A stretch of 64,000 bases of DNA from Streptomyces sp. NBC_00569 (GTDB lineage: Bacteria > Actinomycetota > Actinomycetes > Streptomycetales > Streptomycetaceae): contig NZ_CP107783.1 in the NCBI RefSeq assembly GCF_036345255.1, forward strand, positions 1,426,001 to 1,490,000, read 5' to 3'. A program made the translations under genes and the position numbers. This document shows positions 1-8,435 of this stretch, piece by piece (position 1 is the first letter of the stretch; every line of letters begins with the position of its first letter). The notes under the pieces are model-generated. The model was not told where the DNA came from. It saw only the letters and a list, made by a program, of their open reading frames with translations, and did no database searches.

Positions 1-165
1 GTAGCCGTACGCGTCGCCGTTGCCGTAACCGCCCTGCGCCGGGGCGGCGTTGCCCACGGACTGGCCGTTGGGCGACTGATCGCCCTGGTCCTGACCGCAC
101 GCCGTCGTCAGCGCCAGCAGGGCCGCAGCTGTCGCTACGAGTGAGGCGCTCCGCCAGGTGTTCAT
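1..165 (-). CDS. Putative lipoprotein, N-terminal part (cut by window edge)
   Basis: The first 55 residues are visible; the gene runs off the left edge. It opens MNTWRSASLVATAAALLALT and continues to TACGQDQ, a short basic start, a hydrophobic stretch and a lipobox-like Cys at about residue 23. The visible mature part is low-complexity, rich in Gln, Gly, Asn and Asp. The ATG at 163-165 has a GGGAG about 7-11 bases upstream, which supports this start. The protein is probably lipid-anchored on the outer face of the membrane. No function can be assigned from the visible part. Confidence 0.7.
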   Translation of the reverse strand, partial: MNTWRSASLVATAAALLALTTACGQDQGDQSPNGQSVGNAAPAQGGYGNGDAYGY

Positions 166-415
166 TGCCAACTCCCGCTGGTTGCTTGGGTGTTGTGCGA
201 TCCCGGAAGGGGCCGCACATGGCCCTAGGTACGCGCGGTGACGGCGGAAGTGTTCAACGCGCCGGAAATTTTCTTTTCTGGCGAGGGAGCGCGGGACGTG
301 TCCGGTGCGAGCCACGCGTGCGCTCCGGTGACCGCGGGCAAACCTGGCGCCCCCCATCTCCCCACCTTCGGACCAATCCTCGGCGGCCGGGGCGTGGCGG
401 CGCCTCCCGCCGCCC

Positions 416-958
416 ATGATCTCCGTCGTGTACGGATCCAGAGGGGCCAGGTCGACCCTGGTCACACGGGTGGTGGCGGTGCTCGCGCTGGCCTGGCTGA
501 TGGGCTCGCCCGCGGCCGGCGCCACGGCGGCCGCGCTGACCCCGGCCGACAACTGCGCGTACGCCTCCATCGGCAAGGGCGGCGACGCGATTGCCCGCGC
601 CGGTGACGGCGTCGTCTGCCGGGCGGGCCCCGTCAAGCCACCGCCGCGCAAGCCCGCGCCGCCCCCGGCCCCCAAGCCACCGCCGCCGCCTCCTCCTCCA
701 CCACCGCCTCCTCCACCACCGCCACCGCCACCGCCTCCGCCTCCGCCTCCGCCTCCGCCACCACCCGTGAAGGCACCGCCGCCGCCCGCGCCGAAGCCGA
801 CGGTGCGCCCCAAGCCCTCGCCGACCCCCGTGAGTTACCCCGAATACCGCCCCGCGCCCCGCAAGGCTCCGCCGCGCGGCGGGCCGTCACTGGTCTCGCT
901 CACCCTGCTCATCACCGCGCCCGCGGTGCTCGCCGTAGCCGCCCTGCGCCCGCGCTGA
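416..958 (+). CDS. Secreted or membrane-anchored proline-rich protein
   Basis: A 180-residue protein. A hydrophobic N-terminal segment (about residues 15-40) looks like a signal peptide. A short region with two cysteines (about 41-70) follows, then a proline-dominated region (72-140) that includes an unbroken run of 30 prolines at 88-117. A C-terminal hydrophobic segment (about 158-176) ends in basic residues, like a membrane anchor. There is no LPXTG-type sortase motif. The proline stretch may form a stiff polyproline helix that spans the wall. The start is uncertain: the ATG at 416 has no clear ribosome-binding site, and GTG codons at 428 and 470 are alternatives. The DUF4239 gene begins 16 bases downstream, so the two are probably co-transcribed. 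I do not recognise a family. Confidence 0.6.
   Translation: MISVVYGSRGARSTLVTRVVAVLALAWLMGSPAAGATAAALTPADNCAYASIGKGGDAIARAGDGVVCRAGPVKPPPRKPAPPPAPKPPPPPPPPPPPPPPPPPPPPPPPPPPPPPPVKAPPPPAPKPTVRPKPSPTPVSYPEYRPAPRKAPPRGGPSLVSLTLLITAPAVLAVAALRPR
677..766 (+). repeat. Proline-codon microsatellite (30 consecutive CCN codons)
   Basis: Thirty consecutive proline codons, mainly CCG, CCT and CCA in short alternating blocks. Slippage here would change the length in steps of three bases, keeping the frame. It would also be a likely place for ribosome stalling, relieved by EF-P. Confidence 0.85.
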
Positions 959-974
959 CCGCCCGGAGGTCCCG

Positions 975-1739
975 TTGTCGGAATGGCTTGTTCTCACCCT
1001 CGCGATGGTGGCCGCGTGCGCGGTCGTGCTCGCCGTGACCGTCCTTCAGCAGCGCAGGATCGGTGACGACGACGACCCGAGCGAGACCCCGGACGTCATC
1101 GAGTACATGACGATGATGATCGGCGTGGTGTACGCCATCGTCCTGGGCCTCGCCATCGCAGGTGTCTGGGAGGGCCGCAGCGCCGCCCAGGACCACGTAC
1201 GCAACGAGGCGCAGGCCCTGCACGAGGTCCATGAACGCGTCCGCGTCTACCCGACGGAGGTCAGGACCCGCATCCGCGCGGATGTCGACACGTATGTCAG
1301 CCATGTCGTCACCACCGAGTGGCGCACGATGAAGAACCAGGGCCATCTCACCGCCGAGGGCACCCGGCTCCTCGACAAGGTGCGCCACGACGTCACCGAC
1401 TACCAGCCGAAGACGGACTTCGAGGCGCAGGCCTACCAGCCGCTGCTCGACCAGATCACCGCCGCGGACGACGCCCGCAACGCGCGCGCGGACTCCACCG
1501 GCGCCACGATGCCGGGCGTCGTGTGGTTCGGCCTCATCACGGGAGGGCTCGTCACGATCGGCATGGTCTTCGCGCTCCAGATCCGCCGGACGGCACGCGA
1601 ACTGATCCTCGCCGGGCTCTTCTCGGCGCTGATCGCGTTCCTGCTCTTCCTGGTCTGGGACCTCGACGCGCCCTACAGCCGCGGGGTCGCGGCCACGGTG
1701 GAACCGTTCCTCATGCTGTTCCCGCACGCCGGGGGGTGA
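975..1739 (+). CDS. DUF4239 family membrane protein
   Basis: A 254-residue membrane protein with an N-terminal helix (about residues 3-24), a second helix around the MMIGVVYAIVLGLAIAG segment, a charged helical middle part, and two C-terminal helices (about 178-198 and 205-225). This layout and sequence match the DUF4239 (bestrophin-like) family, whose biochemical role is unknown. The start is a TTG preceded by a strong GGAGGT seven bases upstream. It follows the proline-rich gene by 16 bases, suggesting one transcript. Confidence 0.8.
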   Translation: MSEWLVLTLAMVAACAVVLAVTVLQQRRIGDDDDPSETPDVIEYMTMMIGVVYAIVLGLAIAGVWEGRSAAQDHVRNEAQALHEVHERVRVYPTEVRTRIRADVDTYVSHVVTTEWRTMKNQGHLTAEGTRLLDKVRHDVTDYQPKTDFEAQAYQPLLDQITAADDARNARADSTGATMPGVVWFGLITGGLVTIGMVFALQIRRTARELILAGLFSALIAFLLFLVWDLDAPYSRGVAATVEPFLMLFPHAGG

Positions 1740-1766
1740 GACCGGCGGGCCGCGCTCACCTCCGGG

Positions 1767-1982
1767 TCAGCGCGGCCCGCCCAGCGCCAGCCCCCGCTCG
1801 GCCAGTGCCTCGCCGAGGACCCGCAGCGCCTTGAGACCCATCCCGTGCAGCGCCTTCAGCTCGTTCACGGGCACGTCCGCGAGCTGGGCGAGTTCCGTGT
1901 ATCCGGCCCCGTTCAGCGCACGCAGCGCCGGAGCGCCGATCCCGCGCGGAAAACCGGTGGATGCCGTGCCGTCCGTCATCAC
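1767..1982 (-). CDS. Small helix-hairpin-helix protein
   Basis: A 71-residue protein built around a helix-hairpin-helix pattern: FPRGIGAPALRALNGAGYTE and later LKALHGMGLKALRVLGEAL, in which GIG and GMG hairpins precede short helices. Such modules bind DNA backbones without sequence specificity or mediate protein contacts. Similar small Streptomyces proteins resemble the C-terminal domain of RNA polymerase alpha or DNA-repair HhH modules. The start is the GTG at 1982, or the adjacent ATG at 1979, behind GGGAGAGG. Its cellular role is unknown. Confidence 0.72.
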   Translation of the reverse strand: MMTDGTASTGFPRGIGAPALRALNGAGYTELAQLADVPVNELKALHGMGLKALRVLGEALAERGLALGGPR

Positions 1983-2044
1983 TGCCTGCCTCTCCCGGTG
2001 GGGCGCGGGCTGCGCCCGCGGCCCCGGCGCCGCACTCTGGTGCC

Positions 2045-2290
2045 ATGACTGCCTGGCACTCCCCTATCGTCGTACACCCTCCCGCACCCGAGGGCGGGCG
2101 GCACGTCACCGTGCGGGGGCGGGCCGTCGGGCTCGCGCACAGCGATCGGGACCTGATCCGACTGCTGCGCTCGGCGGGGCTCGGCGAGTCCGACATGACG
2201 CTCGACGACCCCCATCTGGTCGAATGGCGCGGGGCGGGCCCGCACGTGTGGCACACGATGGGACCCGACGAGCCGTCACCTGTCGCCTGA
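2045..2290 (+). CDS. Small conserved hypothetical protein
   Basis: An 81-residue soluble protein beginning MTAWHSPIVVHPPAPEGGR. The predicted pattern is a beta strand (HVTVRGRAVGLAHS), a helix (DRDLIRLLRSAGL) and an acidic stretch (LDDPHLVEWRG). I recall similar small proteins in other streptomycetes, but no function is known to me. An upstream in-frame start at 1961 exists; the ATG at 2045 is preferred because the conserved-looking sequence begins there. No membrane segment or catalytic motif is visible. Confidence 0.6.
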   Translation: MTAWHSPIVVHPPAPEGGRHVTVRGRAVGLAHSDRDLIRLLRSAGLGESDMTLDDPHLVEWRGAGPHVWHTMGPDEPSPVA

Positions 2291-2567
2291 CCGGCGCACA
2301 CCGTCGCCCCGTTCGCCCTACGTGGATCGCGGCCGTCCGGGTCCGTGCCCGGCGATGCCGGCATCGCCGGCGGAATTCCGTACGAGCTGATATTGCCGCA
2401 GGTCACGGACTGTCAGGAATTCCTGACGACATGGACTCGTATGGCGCGCCGCATTCCTGGCCGCCACCCGTTCGCTCCTGCGCTGTCGCCCTCCGCTTGC
2501 GCCGCGCTTAGCGTTTTCGTAAGCGCAACTGTCGCGGTCCCGCCGCCGCGTCGAGAGGGGTGAACGA

Positions 2568-3227
2568 ATGTCTTCGTCCCAGCCGGCCGACGAGGACGGT
2601 CAGCAGCGAAAGCGCGCGCCGTGGGGCGTGATCGCGCTGGTTCTGCTCACCGGACTCGCGCTGATCCGCAATGGATCGGGGGAGTTCGATCTCGGTCCCC
2701 CGCAGCCCGCTTCGGCGGCGGCAGCGGATCGCGCCTCGTCCAGCCCCGGCGCGAAGGCGCCGAAGCCGTTGCCGTTCTCCGCGGTGGACCGGGTGCAGAT
2801 TCCGGCGATCCAGGTGAATGCCCCGGTCATGCCCGTGGGGGTCGATCCGGACGGCTGGGTGGACGCCCCGCCGCCGGAGGACCCCAATCTCGCGGGCTGG
2901 TTCACCGGGGGCGTGGCTCCGGGTGAGAAGGGCACCGCTGTCATCGTCGGCCATGTCGACAACCAGCAAGGGCCCGCGGTCTTCTACGGCCTCGGCTCGC
3001 TCAAAAAGGGAAATCGCGTCCAGGTCGTGCGCAAGGACGGCAAGACCGCCGTGTTCGAGATCTACGGAATCGAGGTCTTCGAAAAGGCGAATTTCCCGAG
3101 CAATCGCGTCTACGGCAGTACGGGAGCACCCGAGCTGAGGGTGATCACATGCGGCGGCGGATTCTCCGAGCAGAACGGCTACGACGGGAATGTCGTCGTC
3201 TTCGCCCGCCTGGTCGAGGTGCGCTGA
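2568..3227 (+). CDS. Class F sortase
   Basis: A 219-residue membrane-anchored cysteine transpeptidase. One N-terminal transmembrane helix (about residues 18-34) is followed by a disordered Ala/Ser/Pro linker and the sortase barrel. The catalytic triad is visible: His in VIVGHVD, Cys in VITCGG and Arg in VVFARL near the C-terminus. Class F sortases of actinobacteria attach surface proteins carrying LPXTG-like signals to peptidoglycan. No substrate with such a signal is seen nearby. The ATG at 2568 has GAGAGGGG upstream. It stands alone, convergent with the deacetylase pseudogene. Confidence 0.9.
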   Translation: MSSSQPADEDGQQRKRAPWGVIALVLLTGLALIRNGSGEFDLGPPQPASAAAADRASSSPGAKAPKPLPFSAVDRVQIPAIQVNAPVMPVGVDPDGWVDAPPPEDPNLAGWFTGGVAPGEKGTAVIVGHVDNQQGPAVFYGLGSLKKGNRVQVVRKDGKTAVFEIYGIEVFEKANFPSNRVYGSTGAPELRVITCGGGFSEQNGYDGNVVVFARLVEVR

Positions 3228-3232
3228 CCCGG

Positions 3233-3246
3233 CGGGCGAAAGCCCG
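3233..3246. terminator. Short hairpin between convergent genes
   Basis: CGGGC-GAAA-GCCCG, a perfect five-base stem with a GNRA-type loop, lies between the sortase stop and the deacetylase stop. There is no T-tract, as is common for Streptomyces terminators, so the call is tentative. Confidence 0.4.
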
Positions 3247-3248
3247 GC

Positions 3249-4080
3249 TCAGGCTCCCCGGCGCCTGGGCACCGTGATGCGGTAGCCCGAGTCGAGGAGT
3301 TCCTGCAGACAGGTGCGCAGGGCGGCGACACTCTGGGAGCGGTTGCCGCCCGCGTCATGGCTGAGGACGACCACGCCGGGGGCCGCCCGCGGCCCGGACC
3401 GCCCGGACGATGGCGCGGGTACCCGGCTCCGCCCAGTCGTTGGTGTCGACGGTCCACGCGAGGAGTTCCATGCCGAGCTCGGCGCCGATGCGGAACGTGT
3501 TGCGGTTCCAGGCGCCGTACGGCGCGCGGAACCAGGCGGGCGGCTCACCGATCGTGTCGTCGATGATCTCTCAGGTCCGAGCGGTCTCGGAACCCATCGC
3601 CGAGCGCGACATGCTCGTCAGGAGGGGGTGCGTCCAGGTGTGGTTGCCGACGACGTGCCCGTCGTCGGTCATCTCGCGCAGCAGGTCCTTGTTCCACTCG
3701 ACCTGTTCCCCGCAGACGAAGAACATGGCGCGGACGTCGTGCTCACGCAGCGTCTGCAGGATGTGCGGGGTGTAGAGCGGGTCGGGTCCGTCGTCGAAGG
3801 TGAGGACCATGCTCGCGTCAGGGGTGTCCATCCGCAGGATCGGGGCGCGCCGTACCGGCAGCCGGGTGGGCGCCGCGAGCGGCGGGCCGTATCGGGCCAG
3901 GGGCTGGAGACGGTACGTGGACGGCCTCATCGCCTTCGCGGCCCGCGGGCCCGCGGCGGGGGCGGCGGGACGGCTGGGGGCCGCGGCGCGGCCGGTGCAG
4001 CCGGCGACGGCGCCGAGGCCGAGGAGCGCTGCGCCGCGCAACAGGGCCCGCCGCCCCGAATTGTTCTGATCCGGTTTCAT
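3249..4080 (-). pseudogene. Polysaccharide deacetylase (NodB type), interrupted
   Basis: Reconstructed, this is a lipoprotein-like enzyme beginning MKPDQNNSGRRALLRGAALL with a twin-arginine-like RR and a lipobox ending VAGC, then a NodB deacetylase domain. All five motifs survive: TFDDGPDP, the HTWTH metal site, FRAPYG, DTNDW and VVLSHD. Two lesions break it. An in-frame TGA at 3571-3573 is followed in the same frame by the expected EIIDDTIGEPPAWFRAPYG. One extra base near 3381-3400 (a C-run on the coding strand) then shifts the frame before GVVVLSHD. Apart from these the coding sequence looks intact, so this is either a young pseudogene or sequence error. An intact copy would de-N-acetylate cell-wall or exopolysaccharide sugars. 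Confidence 0.8.
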
Positions 4081-4238
4081 GACTAATGCGTCGCACGGCG
4101 AAGATCGCGGGCCGCAATCCAACGCCGGGCCGTCTCCCGAAAGCACCCGATGGGTCCAGCAACGCCCGAGGCGGGCCCGTACGGAAAGGCTCGCCCCCCG
4201 CGCCTGCGGGACCTGGGGTTTCCGCTAGCCTCACCGCT

Positions 4239-4700
4239 GTGAACGCACAGCAGCCACACCAGTTCGAACGCGGTACGGACGGCCCCAAGGTGATCGTGGT
4301 CGGAGTGGACGGCTCCGACTCCTCGCTGCGCGCCGCGTCCTATGCCGGGGGCCTCGCGCGCCGTCAGCGCGCTCTCCTCGCCGTCGTCTACATCCAGCCC
4401 GTCATGGCCGCCGGCGCCGCGCTCGGCGTCCCCGTGGCCGACACCACGGACGAGATCGCCGAGGGTCTGATCGCCGAGATCAGGGAGGCGGCGGAGCGGG
4501 TGAAGGACATATACGAGGTGCGCTGGGAGTTCCACACCTTCCGCGGCGATCCGTACAACGGCCTGGTCACCGCCGCCGACGAACTCAAGGCGGACGCCGT
4601 GGTCGTCGGCGCGTCCGAGCAGGCGGGACACCGCATCGTCGGGTCGGTCGCGATCCGGCTGGTGAAGGCCGGGCGCTGGCCCGTCACCGTGGTCCCGTAA
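4239..4700 (+). CDS. Universal stress protein (UspA family)
   Basis: A 153-residue single-domain Usp protein starting at the GTG at 4239 (VNAQQPHQFERG). The N-terminal strand VIVVGVDGSDSSLRA carries the conserved Asp of the nucleotide site. The C-terminal VVVGASEQAGHRIVGSVAIR resembles the G-x2-G-x9-G-S/T ATP-binding signature, with the first spacing relaxed. The open frame extends upstream to 4086, but that part lacks Usp similarity and overlaps the promoter side of the deacetylase pseudogene. Usp proteins bind ATP or AMP and act in stress and dormancy. It is followed by an amino-acid permease 110 bases downstream. Confidence 0.85.
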   Translation: MNAQQPHQFERGTDGPKVIVVGVDGSDSSLRAASYAGGLARRQRALLAVVYIQPVMAAGAALGVPVADTTDEIAEGLIAEIREAAERVKDIYEVRWEFHTFRGDPYNGLVTAADELKADAVVVGASEQAGHRIVGSVAIRLVKAGRWPVTVVP

Positions 4701-4810
4701 CCACCCCCGAACCCTCACACTCCGTGGAGCGTGCGTTCTTCCTCAACCGCCGAGGCTGGGCCATCATGATCGACCGTCAGCCGATCGCCGTCCGCGAAGA
4801 GGTGGAGCCC

Positions 4811-6250
4811 ATGGCCGGTCTCAGAGGACTTCGGATGGGACAGGGCGTACTGCGCCGCAAACCCATCGAACAGATAGAGGAGACCGAGGGCGGCGGCGCG
4901 CAGCAGCTCACCCGCTCCCTCGGCCTGTGGCAGCTCACCGCGATCGGCGTCGGCGGCATCATCGGCGCCGGCATCTTCACTCTCGCCGGCACGGTCGCCA
5001 ACGGCACGGCGGGGCCCGCGGTCCTGCTCTCGTTCCTCATCGCGGGTGTCGCGAGCGCGTGCGCCGCGCTGTCCTACGCGGAGTTCGCCGGCCTCATCCC
5101 GAAGGCCGGGTCCGCCTACACGTACGGGTACGCGGTCCTCGGCGAGCTGGTCGGCTGGTTCATCGGCTGGGACCTGCTCCTGGAGTACACGGCGATCGTC
5201 GCGGTCGTCGCCATCGGCATCTCGGGCTACTTCAGCTTCCTGCTCGGCGAGACGGGGCTCGACCTGCCGCACTGGATGCTGGGCGCGCCGGGCACGGGCG
5301 ACGGCCACAAGGTCGACCTGTTCGCCGCGCTGCTGTGCCTGCTCATCGCGTATCTGCTGACGCTCGGCATCAGGAACGCGGCGCGCTTCGAGACCGTCGT
5401 CGTGGTCCTGAAGGTCCTGGTCGTGCTGCTGGTCATCGGCGTGGGCTTCTTCCACATCGACACGGGCAACTACACGCCGTTCTTCCCGTTCGGCGTCGGT
5501 GGCGCGTTCACCGGCGCGGCCACCGTCTTCTTCGCGGTCTTCGGGTACGACGCCATGTCGACGGCCGCCGAGGAGTCCAAGGACGCGCAGCGCCACATGC
5601 CGAAGGCGATCCTCTACTCCCTCGCCATCTCGATGGTCCTGTACGTGCTGGCCTGCCTGGTCCTGACCGGCATGCAGAACTACAAGGACATCGACCCGGA
5701 GAGCGGCTTCTCGACGGCGTTCAAGTCGGTGGGCCTCAGCGGTCTCGCCGACGTCATCGCGGCCGGCGCGATCATCGGCATCCTCACGGTGATGTTCACC
5801 TTCATGCTGGGTGTCACCCGCGTGTGGTTTGCGATGAGCCGCGACGGACTGCTGCCCAAGTGGTTCGCGAAGACCCACCCGACCCGGCACGTACCGACGC
5901 GCGTGACGTGGATCGTCGGGTGCGCGTCGGCCGTCATCGCCGGGTTCCTGCCGATCGGGGAGGCCGCCGAGCTGACCAACATCGGCATCCTGCTGGCGTT
6001 CGTGGTGGTGTGCATCGCGGTGATCGTGCTGCGTTACAAGCAGCCTGACCTGCCCCGTACGTTCCGTACGCCCGCCATGCCGTTCGTGCCCGCGCTCGGG
6101 GTCGTCTTCTCCATCTGGCTCATCACCTTCCTGCAGTGGCAGACCTGGATCCGGTTCGCCGTGTGGTTCGCCGTCGGGCTCGTCATCTACTTCGGCTACT
6201 CGTACAAGAGGTCGGAGCTGGCGAGGACGGACCCGCCGGCGAAGTCCTGA
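4811..6250 (+). CDS. APC superfamily amino-acid permease
   Basis: A 479-residue permease with about 12 transmembrane helices. The first helix holds the APC substrate motif GVGGIIGAGIFTLAG, and the conserved AGSAYTYGY follows helix 2. The overall layout resembles cationic amino-acid transporters (CAT/YhdG type), likely amino acid:proton symport. The ATG at 4811 follows GAAGAGGTGGAG; an upstream ATG at 4724 would add 29 non-conserved residues. The helix-6 segment FAVFGYDAMSTAAEE is typical of the CAT branch. The substrate is not determinable from sequence. Confidence 0.88.
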   Translation: MAGLRGLRMGQGVLRRKPIEQIEETEGGGAQQLTRSLGLWQLTAIGVGGIIGAGIFTLAGTVANGTAGPAVLLSFLIAGVASACAALSYAEFAGLIPKAGSAYTYGYAVLGELVGWFIGWDLLLEYTAIVAVVAIGISGYFSFLLGETGLDLPHWMLGAPGTGDGHKVDLFAALLCLLIAYLLTLGIRNAARFETVVVVLKVLVVLLVIGVGFFHIDTGNYTPFFPFGVGGAFTGAATVFFAVFGYDAMSTAAEESKDAQRHMPKAILYSLAISMVLYVLACLVLTGMQNYKDIDPESGFSTAFKSVGLSGLADVIAAGAIIGILTVMFTFMLGVTRVWFAMSRDGLLPKWFAKTHPTRHVPTRVTWIVGCASAVIAGFLPIGEAAELTNIGILLAFVVVCIAVIVLRYKQPDLPRTFRTPAMPFVPALGVVFSIWLITFLQWQTWIRFAVWFAVGLVIYFGYSYKRSELARTDPPAKS

Positions 6251-6253
6251 CCG

Positions 6254-6283
6254 CTACCGGCCCATCGCCTACCGGCCCATCGT
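6254..6283. repeat. 15-bp tandem duplication at the capA-like 3' end
   Basis: CTACCGGCCCATCG occurs twice in tandem at a 15-base period. One copy holds the last codons and the TAG stop of the leftward CapA-like gene; the other lies just beyond it, between two convergent genes. Confidence 0.8.
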
Positions 6284-7510
6284 CAGGCCGTCCTTGGCCG
6301 CACCGCGGCTGAGGACGGCCTGACTGATCCGGTCGCGGACGTCCGTCAGGCCGAGGCCGTCGTGGATGGACTGGCTGACGTTGATCACGCGGCCCGAACC
6401 GAGGTTGAACCACTGCGGGATGAACTCGGCCCTGCGCACCTCCCAGCGGTCGCCGGACCGCTCCGGCGGCGCGAAGGTGAAACGGCCGATGGTGCCCTCG
6501 TTGCCACGCGCGTCCTGGGCGCCGTCGCCGTTGACCATCTCGCCGGCGATCTGGTCGCCCAGTCCGTAGACCACCCAGGTGCCGTTGACCTTCTCGTACG
6601 CCTGCGGGACGTGCGCGTGCGTGCCGAGGATCAGGTCGATGTCGGGGCGGCCGTCCGTGCGCGACGCGGTGAGCTCGTCGCCGAGCCGCAGCTGGTCCTC
6701 GTCCGGCTCCTCCTGCCACTCAGCGCCCCAGTTCAGGGAGAGGACGACCACGTCCGCGCCCGCCTTCCGGGCCGCCCGCGCGTCGTCGACGATCTTCTGA
6801 CGGTCGATCATATTCACGGCCCACGGGCGCCCTTTGGGCAGCGGGAGGCCGTTCGTGTCGTATGTGTACGCGAGGTGGGCGACCTTGGCGCCACCGGCGC
6901 GCAGCCACGCGGGGCCGCTGCCCTCGGCGGCGCTGCGGGCCGAGCCCGTGTGGCTGATGCCCACGCGATCCATGGCGTCGAGAGTGCGGTCGATGCCGGC
7001 GACGCCGTCGTCGAGAGCGTGGTTCGAGGCCGTGGAACAGGCGTCGTAGCCCGTGTCGCGCAGCCCCTTGGCGACCTCGGGCGGGGACTTGAAGGTCGGG
7101 GAGCCGGTGTAGTGGCCGCCCGCGCCGTAGACCGTCTCCATGTGGCAGATCGCCAGGTCCGCCTTGGAGATCACCGGCTGCACGGCGGACAGCATCGGCG
7201 CGAAGTCGTAGCCGTCGCCGCTCGCGTCGGTCTTCGCCTGCTTGATGATCGACGCGTGAGGCAGTACGTCACCGGAGGCGACCAGCGTGAAGCCGCGCTG
7301 CCCGTCCGTGGCACCGCCGACGGCCGACGGGGCCGGGGCGCCGGTGTCGTGGGGGGCCGCGCGGCGTGTGCCGCTCTCGGGCGCGGAGCAGCCCGCGCCC
7401 GCCGCGATCAGGGCGGCGGCCAGGATCGCCGTGCCCTGCCGTGCGTGCCGTGTGCGCTGCGTGCGCCGGCTGTGTCCCGTGTGCCTTGTGCCACGTCTGC
7501 GGTGCGACAT
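6269..7510 (-). CDS. CapA family lipoprotein (PGA_cap metallophosphatase-like fold)
   Basis: A 413-residue lipoprotein. The N-terminus is very basic, followed by a hydrophobic stretch and lipobox AGAGC (about residue 40). The body matches the CapA/PGA_cap domain: VASGDVLPH, CHMETVYG, ASNHALDDGVAGIDRTLDA, VVVLSLNWGAEW and ILGTHAHVPQAYE, with the Asp, Asn and His residues that line the calcineurin-like metal site. CapA proteins function in poly-gamma-glutamate export in bacilli; in actinobacteria without capBC, as here, the role is uncertain. The ATG at 7508-7510 is used. It stands alone and is convergent with the permease. Confidence 0.82.
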   Translation of the reverse strand: MSHRRRGTRHTGHSRRTQRTRHARQGTAILAAALIAAGAGCSAPESGTRRAAPHDTGAPAPSAVGGATDGQRGFTLVASGDVLPHASIIKQAKTDASGDGYDFAPMLSAVQPVISKADLAICHMETVYGAGGHYTGSPTFKSPPEVAKGLRDTGYDACSTASNHALDDGVAGIDRTLDAMDRVGISHTGSARSAAEGSGPAWLRAGGAKVAHLAYTYDTNGLPLPKGRPWAVNMIDRQKIVDDARAARKAGADVVVLSLNWGAEWQEEPDEDQLRLGDELTASRTDGRPDIDLILGTHAHVPQAYEKVNGTWVVYGLGDQIAGEMVNGDGAQDARGNEGTIGRFTFAPPERSGDRWEVRRAEFIPQWFNLGSGRVINVSQSIHDGLGLTDVRDRISQAVLSRGAAKDGLTMGR

Positions 7511-7735
7511 CGATCAAGCTCCCGATTCGGTGAATAAGGTGATTTTCGACATAGGCATAGACGTACGGGCATCAGGCCGAGTCAAGGATCCATACCGCCG
7601 CGGTCCCCGGAACGGCGTCACGTTCCGCGGCAGTCGGCCCCGTTCACCGCACCGTTCGCCGACCGCATCGACCGCCCGTCGCACACCGCTGCCCTCGCTC
7701 TGGGCGTGAGCAGCGCGCTGCGCTGCCATACGGCC

Positions 7736-8290
7736 ATGACGACCGCCATGAAGACCGAAGGACCCGACCACACGGCAGAACATGTGCTGGCCGAGCTCCA
7801 GCGCGAGCACGGCAGGCCGCTTCTCTCCTTCCTCCTGCGACTGTGCGACGGCGACCGGCAGCGGGCGGAAGACCTGGTCCAGGAGACGTTCGTACGCGCC
7901 TGGCAGCATCCGGAGGCGCTGCGCGCCGACTACGAGTCCGTGCGGCCGTGGCTGTTCACCGTCGGCCGCAGGCTCGCCATAGACGCCCGGCGCGCACGGC
8001 TCGCCAGGCCCCCGGAGATCGGCGGCACGGTCCTGGAGAGCGCGCGGGTCTGCGCCGACCACGCGGAGCGCTCGGCGGCCGCGCTCGATGTCCGCGAGGC
8101 CGTGGCAACGCTCAGCCCGGAGCACCGGGCGGTGCTCCTCCACGTGTACTTCCGGGGCGCCTCCGTGGCCGAGGCGGCCGCGGCGCTCGGGATACCACCC
8201 GGTACCGTGAAGTCCCGCGCGTACTACGCGCTGCGCGCACTGCGCAGGGTGCTCCCGGGCTATGAGGCGAACACGGCCGGCCCGCATTGA
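7736..8290 (+). CDS. ECF-family RNA polymerase sigma factor
   Basis: A sigma factor of about 184 residues with region 2 (LLSFLLRLCDGDRQRAEDLVQETFVRAWQH, then RPWLFTVGRRLAIDARRAR) and region 4 (LSPEHRAVLLHVYFRGASVAEAAAALGIPPGTVKSRAYYALRALR). It redirects RNA polymerase to an unknown regulon. The start is uncertain: ATG at 7736, ATG at 7748 and GTG at 7706 are in frame and none has a strong ribosome-binding site. No anti-sigma gene is adjacent. A zf-HC2 protein at 13055 is the only candidate in the window, and it is 5 kb away. Confidence 0.88.
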   Translation: MTTAMKTEGPDHTAEHVLAELQREHGRPLLSFLLRLCDGDRQRAEDLVQETFVRAWQHPEALRADYESVRPWLFTVGRRLAIDARRARLARPPEIGGTVLESARVCADHAERSAAALDVREAVATLSPEHRAVLLHVYFRGASVAEAAAALGIPPGTVKSRAYYALRALRRVLPGYEANTAGPH

Positions 8291-8435
8291 AACCGGACGG
8301 CAGGTCAAGCCTCCGTAAAGCGCCTTGCCCGGTGCCCCGGTCCTCGATTGAGTAATCGGCTGTCCTCCCCTGCCCGGTCGGACGCGAGGGCCCGGGGGCC
8401 GGCGGAGCGCACGGACCGGAGGAAGGCAGGAAGGG

